Shown here: piece after piece, positions 6,419 through 13,172 of the stretch
How positions within the stretch are numbered: position 1 is the first letter of the stretch
Layout: each line of letters begins with the position of its first letter
Assembly: GCA_905233515.1 (NCBI GenBank)
Contig: CAJOEQ010000024.1
Location: forward strand, 1-15,987
Source of the DNA: an uncultured Synergistales bacterium
GTDB taxonomy: Bacteria > Synergistota > Synergistia > Synergistales > Aminobacteriaceae
Direction: 5' to 3'
Length of the DNA: 15,987 nt
Notes under the pieces: model-generated
The model's input: the letters and a program-made list of their open reading frames with translations, nothing else
What the model was told of the DNA's origin: nothing
Databases searched by the model: none
Translations under genes and position numbers: made by a program

Positions 6419-7492
6419 ATGACAAGACCAATTTTAGGAATCAGCATGGGCGACCCGTTCGGAAACGGCCCGGAAATTACAGTAAAAGCACTCGCTGACA
6501 AATCAGTTTATGACCGCTGCAAACCTCTTGTTGTCGGTGATGTCTCAAGCATGGAATACGCCGCAAAAGTCGCTAAAAAAGTTTCAAATATTGACGTAAA
6601 AATCAATCCCGTTAAAGACGTTAAGGACGCAAAATTTGAATTCGGAACTATTGACGTTTACGACATGGGAATAATTAAGCCTTCTGACATTCCCGGAGAT
6701 TGCAATAATCCTAAACCGTTCGGGCTCGGTGCGACTAAATTAGGCGGTGAGGCTGCTTATCAATATGTCGTTAAAGTCATTCACATGGCACTAAATAAAG
6801 AAGTCGACGCTACTATTACTAATGCACTAAGCAAAGAAGCTATTAATATGGCCGGTCATCATTATTCAGGTCATACTGAAATTTACGCCGATGAGACTAA
6901 GACGAAAAAATATGCGATGATGTTAGCTCATGAAGATTTAAGAGTTATTCATGTGTCGACTCATGTTGCATTAAGAGAGGCCTGCGACAGAGTCAAGAAA
7001 GAAAGAGTCTTAGATTGTATAAGGCTCGCAAATAACGCTATGAAGGCAATCGGAATCGATAATCCTAAAATCGGAGTCGCCGGTCTTAACCCTCATTGCG
7101 GAGAAGATGGCATGTTTGGCCGTGAAGAGATTGACGAGATTCAGCCCGCTATAGATCAGGCCATGAGCGAGGGCGTTAATATTCCTGAAAAGAAACCGAC
7201 TCCACCTGATACAGTTTTCAGTAAAGCTCTCGGCGGCTGGTATGATATTGTAGTCGTCATGTATCACGATCAGGGACATATCCCGCTGAAAGTTAAAGGC
7301 TTTGTCTATAACAAGAATGAACATCACTGGGAAGCAGTTGCCGGAATAAATGTAACTCTCGGACTTCCTATTATTCGCGCAAGTGTTGATCATGGAACAG
7401 GATTCGGCCATGCAGGAGACGGCGGGGCAAATGCTTTGAGTCTCGTTAATGCAATGGACTACGGAATCAGACTCGCCGGAGGGAGCAAATAA
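6419..7492 (+). CDS. pdxA2: PdxA2-like 4-phospho-acid-sugar (D-threonate 4-phosphate) dehydrogenase
   Basis: A 357-residue NAD+-dependent oxidative decarboxylase of the PdxA family. AGAAGGAG precedes the ATG. Motifs: MGDPFGNGPEI (10-20), TNALSKEA (134-141), GHHYSGHTE (146-154), and the three metal-binding histidines H182 (STHVALREA), H226 (GLNPHCGE) and H283 (MYHDQGH), with spacings close to E. coli PdxA (H166/H211/H266). SVDHGTGFGHAGDGGAN closes the active site. Coupled with a DUF1537 kinase it is expected to oxidise a 4-phospho-C4 acid at C3, with loss of CO2, to give dihydroxyacetone phosphate. The protein is about 25 residues longer than E. coli PdxA; roughly a dozen of these lie at 296-308 (between KGF and GINVTLG). 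Vitamin B6 synthesis (true PdxA) is less likely because no other pdx gene is near. The next gene follows after 2 bases. Confidence 0.88.
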   Translation: MTRPILGISMGDPFGNGPEITVKALADKSVYDRCKPLVVGDVSSMEYAAKVAKKVSNIDVKINPVKDVKDAKFEFGTIDVYDMGIIKPSDIPGDCNNPKPFGLGATKLGGEAAYQYVVKVIHMALNKEVDATITNALSKEAINMAGHHYSGHTEIYADETKTKKYAMMLAHEDLRVIHVSTHVALREACDRVKKERVLDCIRLANNAMKAIGIDNPKIGVAGLNPHCGEDGMFGREEIDEIQPAIDQAMSEGVNIPEKKPTPPDTVFSKALGGWYDIVVVMYHDQGHIPLKVKGFVYNKNEHHWEAVAGINVTLGLPIIRASVDHGTGFGHAGDGGANALSLVNAMDYGIRLAGGSK

Positions 7493-7494
7493 AA

Positions 7495-8493
7495 TTGAAA
7501 ATAGTGATGACTCAATCAGTCTGCCCTGAAGGAATTAAAGCACTTGAGGAATCAGGACTCTTCACTGAAATTTATTCAGCCGATAATCCTGACCCGAATA
7601 ATTATCTCGACAAGATGGCGGACGCTGATGCATTAATAGTAAGAGTCGCAAAATGTGATTCAAACGCAATCGAGAACAGCCCAAATCTTAAAGTCATCGG
7701 CAAAACTGGAGTCGGTTATGATGCAATTGACGTTAAGAAGGCTGCAGAAAAAGGAATCCCCGTTGTAATTACTCCCGGAGCAAATAATCGCAGTGTAGCA
7801 GAACACGCCGTTGCTATGATGTTCGCTTTAGCAAAAAATATTGTAGAAGGCGACTCAGAGACTCGTAAAGGTAACTGGGAGATTCGAGGAGCAAAGAAAA
7901 CTTTTGAGCTTGAGGGCAAAACCGTCGGAGTTATAGGACTCGGAGCAATAGGCCGAGAAACTGCTAAAATCTGTCAGGGCTGCGGAATGAAAATCGCCGG
8001 CTATGATCCATTTTTGAGTCAAGAAAAAATTGAGGCACTCGGAGCAGCATATTACGCTGATTATGAGGCTTTATTACGCGACTCAGATATTATTACGATT
8101 CATGTGCCTTTGACGGATGAGACTCGGGACATGATTAACGCAAAAAATTTCGCCGAAATGAAGAATACAGCGATAATCATAAATTGCAGCCGCGGCGGAA
8201 TCATTAACGAGACAGATTTAATTAACGCTCTGAATAATAACGAGATCGCAGGAGCAGCAACTGATGTATTTTGCGCTGAACCTATAAAGCCCGATTACCC
8301 GTTATTACAGTGTAAAAATTTAATTGTCAGTCCTCACTCAGCAGCCCAGACTCGCGAGGCCGTTATAAAAATGGCTTTAATGTGTGTTCGTGGGTGCGTT
8401 GAAATTCTAAAGGGTAATAAATGGCCTTTTGTTGCTGATAAAAGCGTCTATAATCATGAGAAATGGCAGGGTAAACCGGAGGCCAAATTATGA
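7495..8493 (+). CDS. D-isomer-specific 2-hydroxyacid dehydrogenase (SerA/GhrB-like)
   Basis: A 332-residue NAD(H)-dependent dehydrogenase that interconverts 2-hydroxy acids and 2-oxo acids. The start is TTG 7495; its GGAGGG lies in the last codons of the preceding gene, 10 bases upstream. The substrate domain is split: residues 1-~95 and ~280-332, with the Rossmann domain inserted between. Visible motifs are GLGAIG (148-153), acidic D171 at the end of the second strand (NAD rather than NADP), catalytic R233 (CSRGG), E262 (AEP) and H281 (SPHSA), all intact. It lacks the C-terminal ACT domain of long SerA proteins, so phosphoserine synthesis is unlikely. Its stop overlaps the tctB start (ATGA), tying it tightly to the transporter. 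It may reduce a 2-oxo acid from the aldolase, or oxidise the imported acid. A paralogue missing the Rossmann domain lies at 11554. Confidence 0.92.
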   Translation: MKIVMTQSVCPEGIKALEESGLFTEIYSADNPDPNNYLDKMADADALIVRVAKCDSNAIENSPNLKVIGKTGVGYDAIDVKKAAEKGIPVVITPGANNRSVAEHAVAMMFALAKNIVEGDSETRKGNWEIRGAKKTFELEGKTVGVIGLGAIGRETAKICQGCGMKIAGYDPFLSQEKIEALGAAYYADYEALLRDSDIITIHVPLTDETRDMINAKNFAEMKNTAIIINCSRGGIINETDLINALNNNEIAGAATDVFCAEPIKPDYPLLQCKNLIVSPHSAAQTREAVIKMALMCVRGCVEILKGNKWPFVADKSVYNHEKWQGKPEAKL

Positions 8494-9014
8494 AGAAGGA
8501 CAAGCAATATAAACTAGATATTATACCGGGAATAATTATAGCTATCTTTGCTATATTTTATATGTCAAAAATTTCCGGTATTCGAGTCTTTAAGAGTTTA
8601 GGCGCGACTCCTTTAACGAATCATTTTATTCCCTGGCTCTGGGGCGGGTCAATGCTCGCATTAAGTCTCTGGCTGATAATTCGGGGGATTCTCAAATATA
8701 GAAAGCTCAAAGCATTAAATGCACTTCCTGAAGGCGAGTCATTATTTGCGGCACTCTGGGAGAAAAGAGAAGTAATATTTAGCTTTATTGCTCTTGCTTT
8801 ATATGTCGGCTTTATGGACTCGATTGGCTTTGTAATAACGACTTGTATATATACTTTCGTGCAAATTTTGATATTGACTCCGGTTAACAAGTGGGGCAAA
8901 AATTTTATTCCTGCTTTGATAACTGCAATTATAGCGGGCTTCTTGTTATTCTATATTTTCAGAGTCATGTTAAATGTGTTATTGCCAGTCGGTATATTCG
9001 GCTTTGGCTTATAA
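8490..9014 (+). CDS. tctB: TTT transporter small membrane subunit TctB
   Basis: A 174-residue membrane protein with four hydrophobic segments (about 10-27, 45-65, 90-128 as two closely spaced helices, and 140-168) and a charged loop between the second and third, the usual layout of the tripartite tricarboxylate transporter small subunit. The start ATG overlaps the previous stop (ATGA). TctB pairs with TctA to form the membrane part of a cation-gradient-driven importer fed by TctC. The tctBAC gene order is seen in many TTT operons (tctCBA is the other common order). Small subunits diverge fast, so the call rests on topology and on the unmistakable TctA next door. Confidence 0.85.
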   Translation: MKKDKQYKLDIIPGIIIAIFAIFYMSKISGIRVFKSLGATPLTNHFIPWLWGGSMLALSLWLIIRGILKYRKLKALNALPEGESLFAALWEKREVIFSFIALALYVGFMDSIGFVITTCIYTFVQILILTPVNKWGKNFIPALITAIIAGFLLFYIFRVMLNVLLPVGIFGFGL

Positions 9015-9029
9015 GGAGGCTTGCGAATA

Positions 9030-10508
9030 ATGATACTTGAAGGAATTTTAGCAGTTTGTCAGCCTCTTACAATTTTATGGATCGCGATAGGAGTCGTAGT
9101 CGGAATAATTTTCGGAGCAATTCCCGGACTTACTGCAACAATGGCTATAGTAATGTTTTTGCCTGTTACTTATTCAATGTCGGCATCTCAGGGAATCGCT
9201 ATGTTAATGGCCTTGTATATCGGCGGAATTTCGGGCGGCTTGATTTCAGCGATTTTGTTAAACATTCCCGGCACTCCCTCATCAGTTGCTACGTGTTTTG
9301 ACGGCAAACCTATGGCAAATAAAGGTCAAGCGGGGCGAGCTCTCGGAACTGGAGTTGTATTCTCATTCGTCGGGACTCTAATAGGAATCGCGATATTAAT
9401 AGTCCTTGCTCCTGTTCTTTGTGCATTTGCGTTAAAATTTCAGGCTTATGAATATTGCGCGCTTGCTTTATTCTCGTTAAGTATGGTCGTAGCTTTAACT
9501 GGTACGGACATGCCGAAAGGTTTAATCAGTGCAGTATTAGGAGCTTTACTTGCAACTGTAGGACTCGCACCGATTGACTCGCGGCCTAGATTCACGTTTG
9601 ATTTATTCCAGTTAAATAACGGCTTTGCATTAGTCGTGTTGTTAATAGGTTTATTCTTTGCCGAGTCAGTCCGCAAAAAACAAGATTTCACGATTGAAGA
9701 GAACGTAAAAATGAAGGGAGCGGGATTCACTTTTGCTGAATTTCTTGCGCAGATCCCTAATGCTATAGTCTCGGCTTTAATCGGTGTAGGAATAGGAATT
9801 TTGCCCGGTATAGGCGGCGGAGTCTCCTGTATGATTTCTTATACTGTCTCGAAAAATACATCAAAGCACAGAGAATTATACGGCACTGGCATAATGGACG
9901 GAGTAGTCGCTTCAGAGACTGCAAATAATGCTACAATCGGCGGAGCTGTTATCCCGTTATTATCGCTGGGAATTCCCGGAGATCCTGCAACAGCTATGTT
10001 ATTAGGCGGCTTAATGATTCATAACGTAGCACCCGGCCCGTTGATTTACGAGAAAAACGGAGCTGTCGTTTATGCAATTTTTACAGCAATGTTAATAGCA
10101 GCTGTCTTTATGCTTTTATTCATGCTCTGGGGAATGAGATTTTTTGTGTCAGTCCTGAAGATTCCGAAAAATTATTTATTGCCCATCGTCATGGTCTTAT
10201 GCGGAATCGGTGCGATTGGTAATGCAAATCAATTATTTGATACTTATGTAATGGTAGGATTCGGCTTAATGGCTTATTTGATGATTAAAGCGAAAATTCC
10301 TACAGTTCCTATGATTTTAGGGTTTATACTCGGTCCGACGTTTGAGCAGAATTTACGCAGAGTCTCGCAATTAGCATCAAGTGATCCATTTTATAATCAT
10401 CCGATTTTCTGCGTGTTAATCGTCGCTACTATTCTTGTAATAATTTTCTCAGTCCGTGCAAATTTGAAAGATGCCGCCCGAGAAAGAGAGCAGGAATTAA
10501 GCGAATAA
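9030..10508 (+). CDS. tctA: TTT transporter large membrane subunit TctA
   Basis: A 492-residue polytopic protein with about 11-12 hydrophobic helices, within the family's usual 490-510. I start it at ATG 9030 because AGGAGG (9014-9019) is 10 bases upstream; a TTG at 9021 is only one base from that site. The two family signatures are present as near repeats: GAIPGLTATMAIVMFLP near residue 30-45 and GIGILPGIGGGVS near 250-265, plus SLGIPGDPATAMLLGG in the middle. It forms the substrate channel for a carboxylate supplied by TctC. It ends 79 bases before tctC, with a stem-loop in the gap. Confidence 0.95.
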   Translation: MILEGILAVCQPLTILWIAIGVVVGIIFGAIPGLTATMAIVMFLPVTYSMSASQGIAMLMALYIGGISGGLISAILLNIPGTPSSVATCFDGKPMANKGQAGRALGTGVVFSFVGTLIGIAILIVLAPVLCAFALKFQAYEYCALALFSLSMVVALTGTDMPKGLISAVLGALLATVGLAPIDSRPRFTFDLFQLNNGFALVVLLIGLFFAESVRKKQDFTIEENVKMKGAGFTFAEFLAQIPNAIVSALIGVGIGILPGIGGGVSCMISYTVSKNTSKHRELYGTGIMDGVVASETANNATIGGAVIPLLSLGIPGDPATAMLLGGLMIHNVAPGPLIYEKNGAVVYAIFTAMLIAAVFMLLFMLWGMRFFVSVLKIPKNYLLPIVMVLCGIGAIGNANQLFDTYVMVGFGLMAYLMIKAKIPTVPMILGFILGPTFEQNLRRVSQLASSDPFYNHPIFCVLIVATILVIIFSVRANLKDAAREREQELSE

Positions 10509-10520
10509 TTTTGTGTTATT

Positions 10521-10548
10521 TCCGGTCATGATTAAAAACTTGGCCGGA
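10521..10548 (+). other. Stem-loop between tctA and tctC
   Basis: TCCGGTCA (10521-10528) pairs with TGGCCGGA (10541-10548) through eight pairs including one G-U, with a 12-base loop. It is followed by mixed A/T rather than a clean T run. Hairpins at the 5' side of binding-protein genes often protect the downstream mRNA, which would help make TctC in excess over the membrane subunits. A weak attenuator is the alternative. Confidence 0.45.
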
Positions 10549-10587
10549 TTAAATAAAAAATTTTTATCAAGAAAGAAGGCTTTATTT

Positions 10588-11541
10588 ATGGGAAAAAAAT
10601 TTTTATGTGCAGCAGCTTTATTATTAGTTCTCGTATCAAGTTCATTTGCGGCAGATTGGCCGACTAAGACGATTAATATTTACGTTACTCATGCAGCCGG
10701 CGGAGATACTGATTATATGGCTCGTCAGTTAGGTGCTCAGCTTGAAAAAATTCTCGGAGTCTCTGTTGTCTTAAGTAACGTAACAGGCTCAAACGGTGCT
10801 ACTTGTATGCAGCAGTATAGGAACGGCGCGAAAGACGGTTATACTTTTATTGCTACTAATACGGCGGCACTCAACGGCAACGAGGCCACCGGCATGGTAG
10901 ATTTTGGCTATAATGCATTTGAGCCCGTCGCAGTTTATGGAATTCAAAGCGGTGAAAATATTGTAGTAAAAGCCTCTTCACCGTATAAGACTCTGCAGGA
11001 TTTAATTAACGCCTCAAAAGAAAAGCCCGGCACAATCAGACTCGGAATTTCTATGGGCGGCGGAGTTTACATAATGGCTTGCGTATTAATGAACATCGGA
11101 AAAGCTCAATTTAATATCATTGAGGCAGGAGACGCGGCGAACAGACTCACGGCTTTATTAGGTGATGCAATTGACGCTACTTCGATTCCATATTCAAGCG
11201 CGGCAGATTATATCGAGAAGGGCGAATTACGCAGTCTCTGCACTGTCTTGTCAAAATCCCCGACTCTTTTACCCGGTCAGCCCGCAGCCTCTGACGTTAT
11301 ACCTGAATTAAAACTTGACACTGAATATGCTTTATTAGCTCCTAAAGGAACGCCCCCCGAAATAGTTAAAGCAATGAATGACGCTGTTATGAAGGCATGT
11401 GCGACTCCTGAATGGAAGAAAATAGTAAATGATTTCTCATGGCAAGACCCGTTTTATTTTGACGTTGAAGGCAGTATCGCAAATCTTAAAGCTCAGAGAG
11501 ATTTATTTATGAGCCTTGTTCCTATTCTTGAAATCGAGTAG
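10588..11541 (+). CDS. tctC: TTT transporter solute-binding protein TctC (Bug family)
   Basis: A 317-residue periplasmic binding protein. I start it at ATG 10588, preceded by GAAAGAAGG, because translation then begins with a signal peptide (MGKKF, hydrophobic AAALLLVLV, cleavage after SSSFAA before DWPTK). A longer frame opening at 10513 would add 25 residues with no ribosome site. The mature protein shows the Bug-family start WPTKTINIYVTHAAGGDTD, in which the AAGG-TD loop contacts the ligand carboxylate, and the family ending with ALLAPKGTPPEIVKAMNDAV. No lipobox cysteine is present, so it is soluble in a periplasm. Bug proteins bind many small carboxylates; here the operon suggests a four-carbon sugar acid or its precursor. 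Confidence 0.94.
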   Translation: MGKKFLCAAALLLVLVSSSFAADWPTKTINIYVTHAAGGDTDYMARQLGAQLEKILGVSVVLSNVTGSNGATCMQQYRNGAKDGYTFIATNTAALNGNEATGMVDFGYNAFEPVAVYGIQSGENIVVKASSPYKTLQDLINASKEKPGTIRLGISMGGGVYIMACVLMNIGKAQFNIIEAGDAANRLTALLGDAIDATSIPYSSAADYIEKGELRSLCTVLSKSPTLLPGQPAASDVIPELKLDTEYALLAPKGTPPEIVKAMNDAVMKACATPEWKKIVNDFSWQDPFYFDVEGSIANLKAQRDLFMSLVPILEIE

Positions 11542-11553
11542 AAAGCATAAATC

Positions 11554-11988
11554 ATGAAATTTATAATCAATCTCCCTGTACGTCCTGAAGTTCTGAAATT
11601 GTTAGAACCTCATAAAGTTTATATCGCAAATGACTCTGACTCTGAAAATTTTATCGATGAGTTATCAGACTCAGAAGCGTTTATAATCCGAATTCCCTTA
11701 AAAAAATTCAGCGCAGAATTAATATCACGCTGTAAAAAATTACGAGTAATCGGGCGTATAGGGACTGGTTATGACATGATAGATATTAACAAAGCAAGTT
11801 CTTTAGGGATTCCTCATGTAATTTTTTCGCCTCATTCTGCTTCTATTACAAAAGAGGCTTCATTCAGGACTGCTGAAATGTGTATTAAAGGCTGTCTCGC
11901 TGTGCTTAATGGTGAGCGATGGCCATATGTTGCAGACAAATCTGTTTATGATAATTGGTATATATCTGCGAAAAATGCAGGTGTGTAA
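11554..11988 (+). CDS. Truncated D-2-hydroxyacid dehydrogenase lacking the whole NAD domain
   Basis: A 144-residue open frame, ATG 12 bases after tctC. Residues 1-91 match the N-terminal half of the substrate domain of the 7495 paralogue (LRVIGRIGTGYDMIDINKAS against LKVIGKTGVGYDAID), and residues 92-144 match its C-terminal half (FSPHSAS, then GERWPYVADKSVY against GNKWPFVADKSVY). Everything between is missing: about 185 residues holding the GLGAIG cofactor motif and the catalytic Arg and Glu. Only the catalytic His (SPHSA) remains. The join falls exactly where the Rossmann domain is inserted in this fold and keeps the frame. It cannot be a normal dehydrogenase. It is either a decaying gene or a stand-alone substrate-binding domain; the frame is intact and the end is conserved, but the ribosome site is weak. 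Confidence 0.8.
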   Translation: MKFIINLPVRPEVLKLLEPHKVYIANDSDSENFIDELSDSEAFIIRIPLKKFSAELISRCKKLRVIGRIGTGYDMIDINKASSLGIPHVIFSPHSASITKEASFRTAEMCIKGCLAVLNGERWPYVADKSVYDNWYISAKNAGV

Positions 11989-12014
11989 TAAAATTTTTAG
12001 GAGGTAAATTTTTT

Positions 12015-13028
12015 ATGAAGAAATTAGCTTTAGCAGTAGTATTAGTGTTATGTCTCACTTTAGCGGCTTATGCTGAACTCAATGAGCCTGTGAAACTCGT
12101 TTTTGCTGCTCAGGAAGTCGGCACCGGTGCTTATTCAGTAAGTGCAGCTATTCAGGGCGCAATGTTGAAGGGACTCCCCGCAGGTTCTACAATTGATTTA
12201 ACAACGAACTCACCCGGCGGAGTCGGTGCTCCTGTTCTTATTCAGAGAAAACGCGCTGATTTAATAGTCGGTAATGCAGGCCCTTCACTCTGGAGCTATC
12301 AGAGAAGCAAGAAAGATTATCAATTCGGAGATTGTCCCGATGTTCGCAGTATTGCAGGAGGACTCGGCCACGCTTTTGCTAATATAATGTTCACTAAGGC
12401 ATTTGTTGATAAAACGGGCTGTACGACTATAGAAGAAGTTATTGCGAAAAAAATTCCGGTTAAGCTCATCACAAAGAAAAACGGGACTCTCGGCGAACTC
12501 ACAGCAGAAAGAGTAATCGAGGCTTGCGGAATCAGCGTTGAAGATTTCTTAAAATTTGCAACGTGGGAGAAAACAGGCACCGACGCAATTAAATCAGGAA
12601 TTCAGGACGATTTATATGACGCGACGATTGACCACGTAGACGCAGGCCAAGCGACAACGACTGAAATTTGTTTAACTCATGCGATGCACTTTGTACAGTT
12701 AAAGCCTGAGACTTTAGCAAATCTTAACAAAATGGGCTATGCTCCTATTACTGTTACAGCTGGAACTTGGAACGGCTTAGATCATGATATTCAGTCAATG
12801 GGCTCACAGCAAAATGTTATAGTCCCTGCCTCAATGCCTGATGACGTAGCATATGCGCTCGTTAAAGGAATTTGCGAGAATAAAGAAGACATTGCCGCCG
12901 CTGTTGCCTCATTAGCATGGTTTGATCCTAAGACAGCAGGAAAACACGATCTCAACGGCGCACCTCTTCACCCCGGTGCAGTAAAATATTACAAAGAAAT
13001 GGGCTACGAGTTCGACGAGTTTAAATAA
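12015..13028 (+). CDS. TAXI-family TRAP transporter solute-binding protein
   Basis: A 337-residue periplasmic receptor. TTAGGAGG lies about 10 bases before the ATG at 12015. A signal peptide follows directly: MKKLALAVVLVLCLTLAAYA before ELNEP. The mature protein has the TAXI pattern: an early glycine/tyrosine ligand loop (EVGTGAYSVSAAIQGAML), the TTNSPGG-GAPVLIQRKRADLIVGNA segment equivalent to the usual S-EN-RLL--GEADLGI, and a late PDDVAYALVKGICENKEDI helix before a closing LHPGAVKYYKEMGY. TAXI receptors serve fused TRAP permeases, and one follows after a 144-base gap holding a terminator hairpin. That arrangement should give more receptor than permease. The ligand is unknown; characterised TAXI proteins bind amino acids and dicarboxylates. 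Confidence 0.93.
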   Translation: MKKLALAVVLVLCLTLAAYAELNEPVKLVFAAQEVGTGAYSVSAAIQGAMLKGLPAGSTIDLTTNSPGGVGAPVLIQRKRADLIVGNAGPSLWSYQRSKKDYQFGDCPDVRSIAGGLGHAFANIMFTKAFVDKTGCTTIEEVIAKKIPVKLITKKNGTLGELTAERVIEACGISVEDFLKFATWEKTGTDAIKSGIQDDLYDATIDHVDAGQATTTEICLTHAMHFVQLKPETLANLNKMGYAPITVTAGTWNGLDHDIQSMGSQQNVIVPASMPDDVAYALVKGICENKEDIAAAVASLAWFDPKTAGKHDLNGAPLHPGAVKYYKEMGYEFDEFK

Positions 13029-13070
13029 TTCATGAACTTACCAGCTAGAAAGAACATCAGCAATAATTAC

Positions 13071-13130
13071 AGGCTCAACTCGGGGAATCAGCAAGGCTAT
13101 AACGGTATTTGCTGACAACGGGGCGAGCCT
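13071..13130 (+). promoter_or_regulatory. Foldable leader RNA ahead of the TRAP permease, possible attenuator
   Basis: AGGCTC (13071-13076) can pair with GAGCCT (13125-13130) to close a structure with an inner stem TCAGCAA/TTGCTGA (13088-13094 with 13109-13115). The flanking internal loops both contain CGGGG (13081-13085 and 13119-13123). The closing stem shares bases with the terminator hairpin at 13117-13134, so the two folds exclude each other, as in an attenuator. It matches no riboswitch class I know. Confidence 0.35.
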
Positions 13131-13138
13131 CGTTTTTT
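13117..13138 (+). terminator. Terminator/attenuator between TAXI receptor and TRAP permease
   Basis: AACGGGG (13117-13123) pairs with CCTCGTT (13128-13134), one G-U pair and a 4-base loop, and runs straight into six T (13133-13138). It lies 89 bases after the receptor stop and 35 bases before the permease start. Partial readthrough would keep permease levels below receptor levels. Confidence 0.7.
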
Positions 13139-13172
13139 ATCTAGAATTAATAAATAAGGAGCTGAAAATTTT

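Noticed and set aside
7010..7411. 133-residue - strand open frame inside the pdxA2-like gene
   Set aside because: Shadow of a strongly conserved enzyme; no ribosome site and no family pattern.
6419..7492. Reading PdxA as a vitamin B6 biosynthesis gene
   Set aside because: Its partner is a DUF1537 kinase in a transporter-linked operon and no other pdx gene is nearby, which fits the catabolic PdxA2 role better.
11542..12014. Insertion sequence or phage scar around the truncated dehydrogenase
   Set aside because: No transposase, terminal inverted repeats or target duplication is visible; a deletion between short TAATT repeats explains the gene better.
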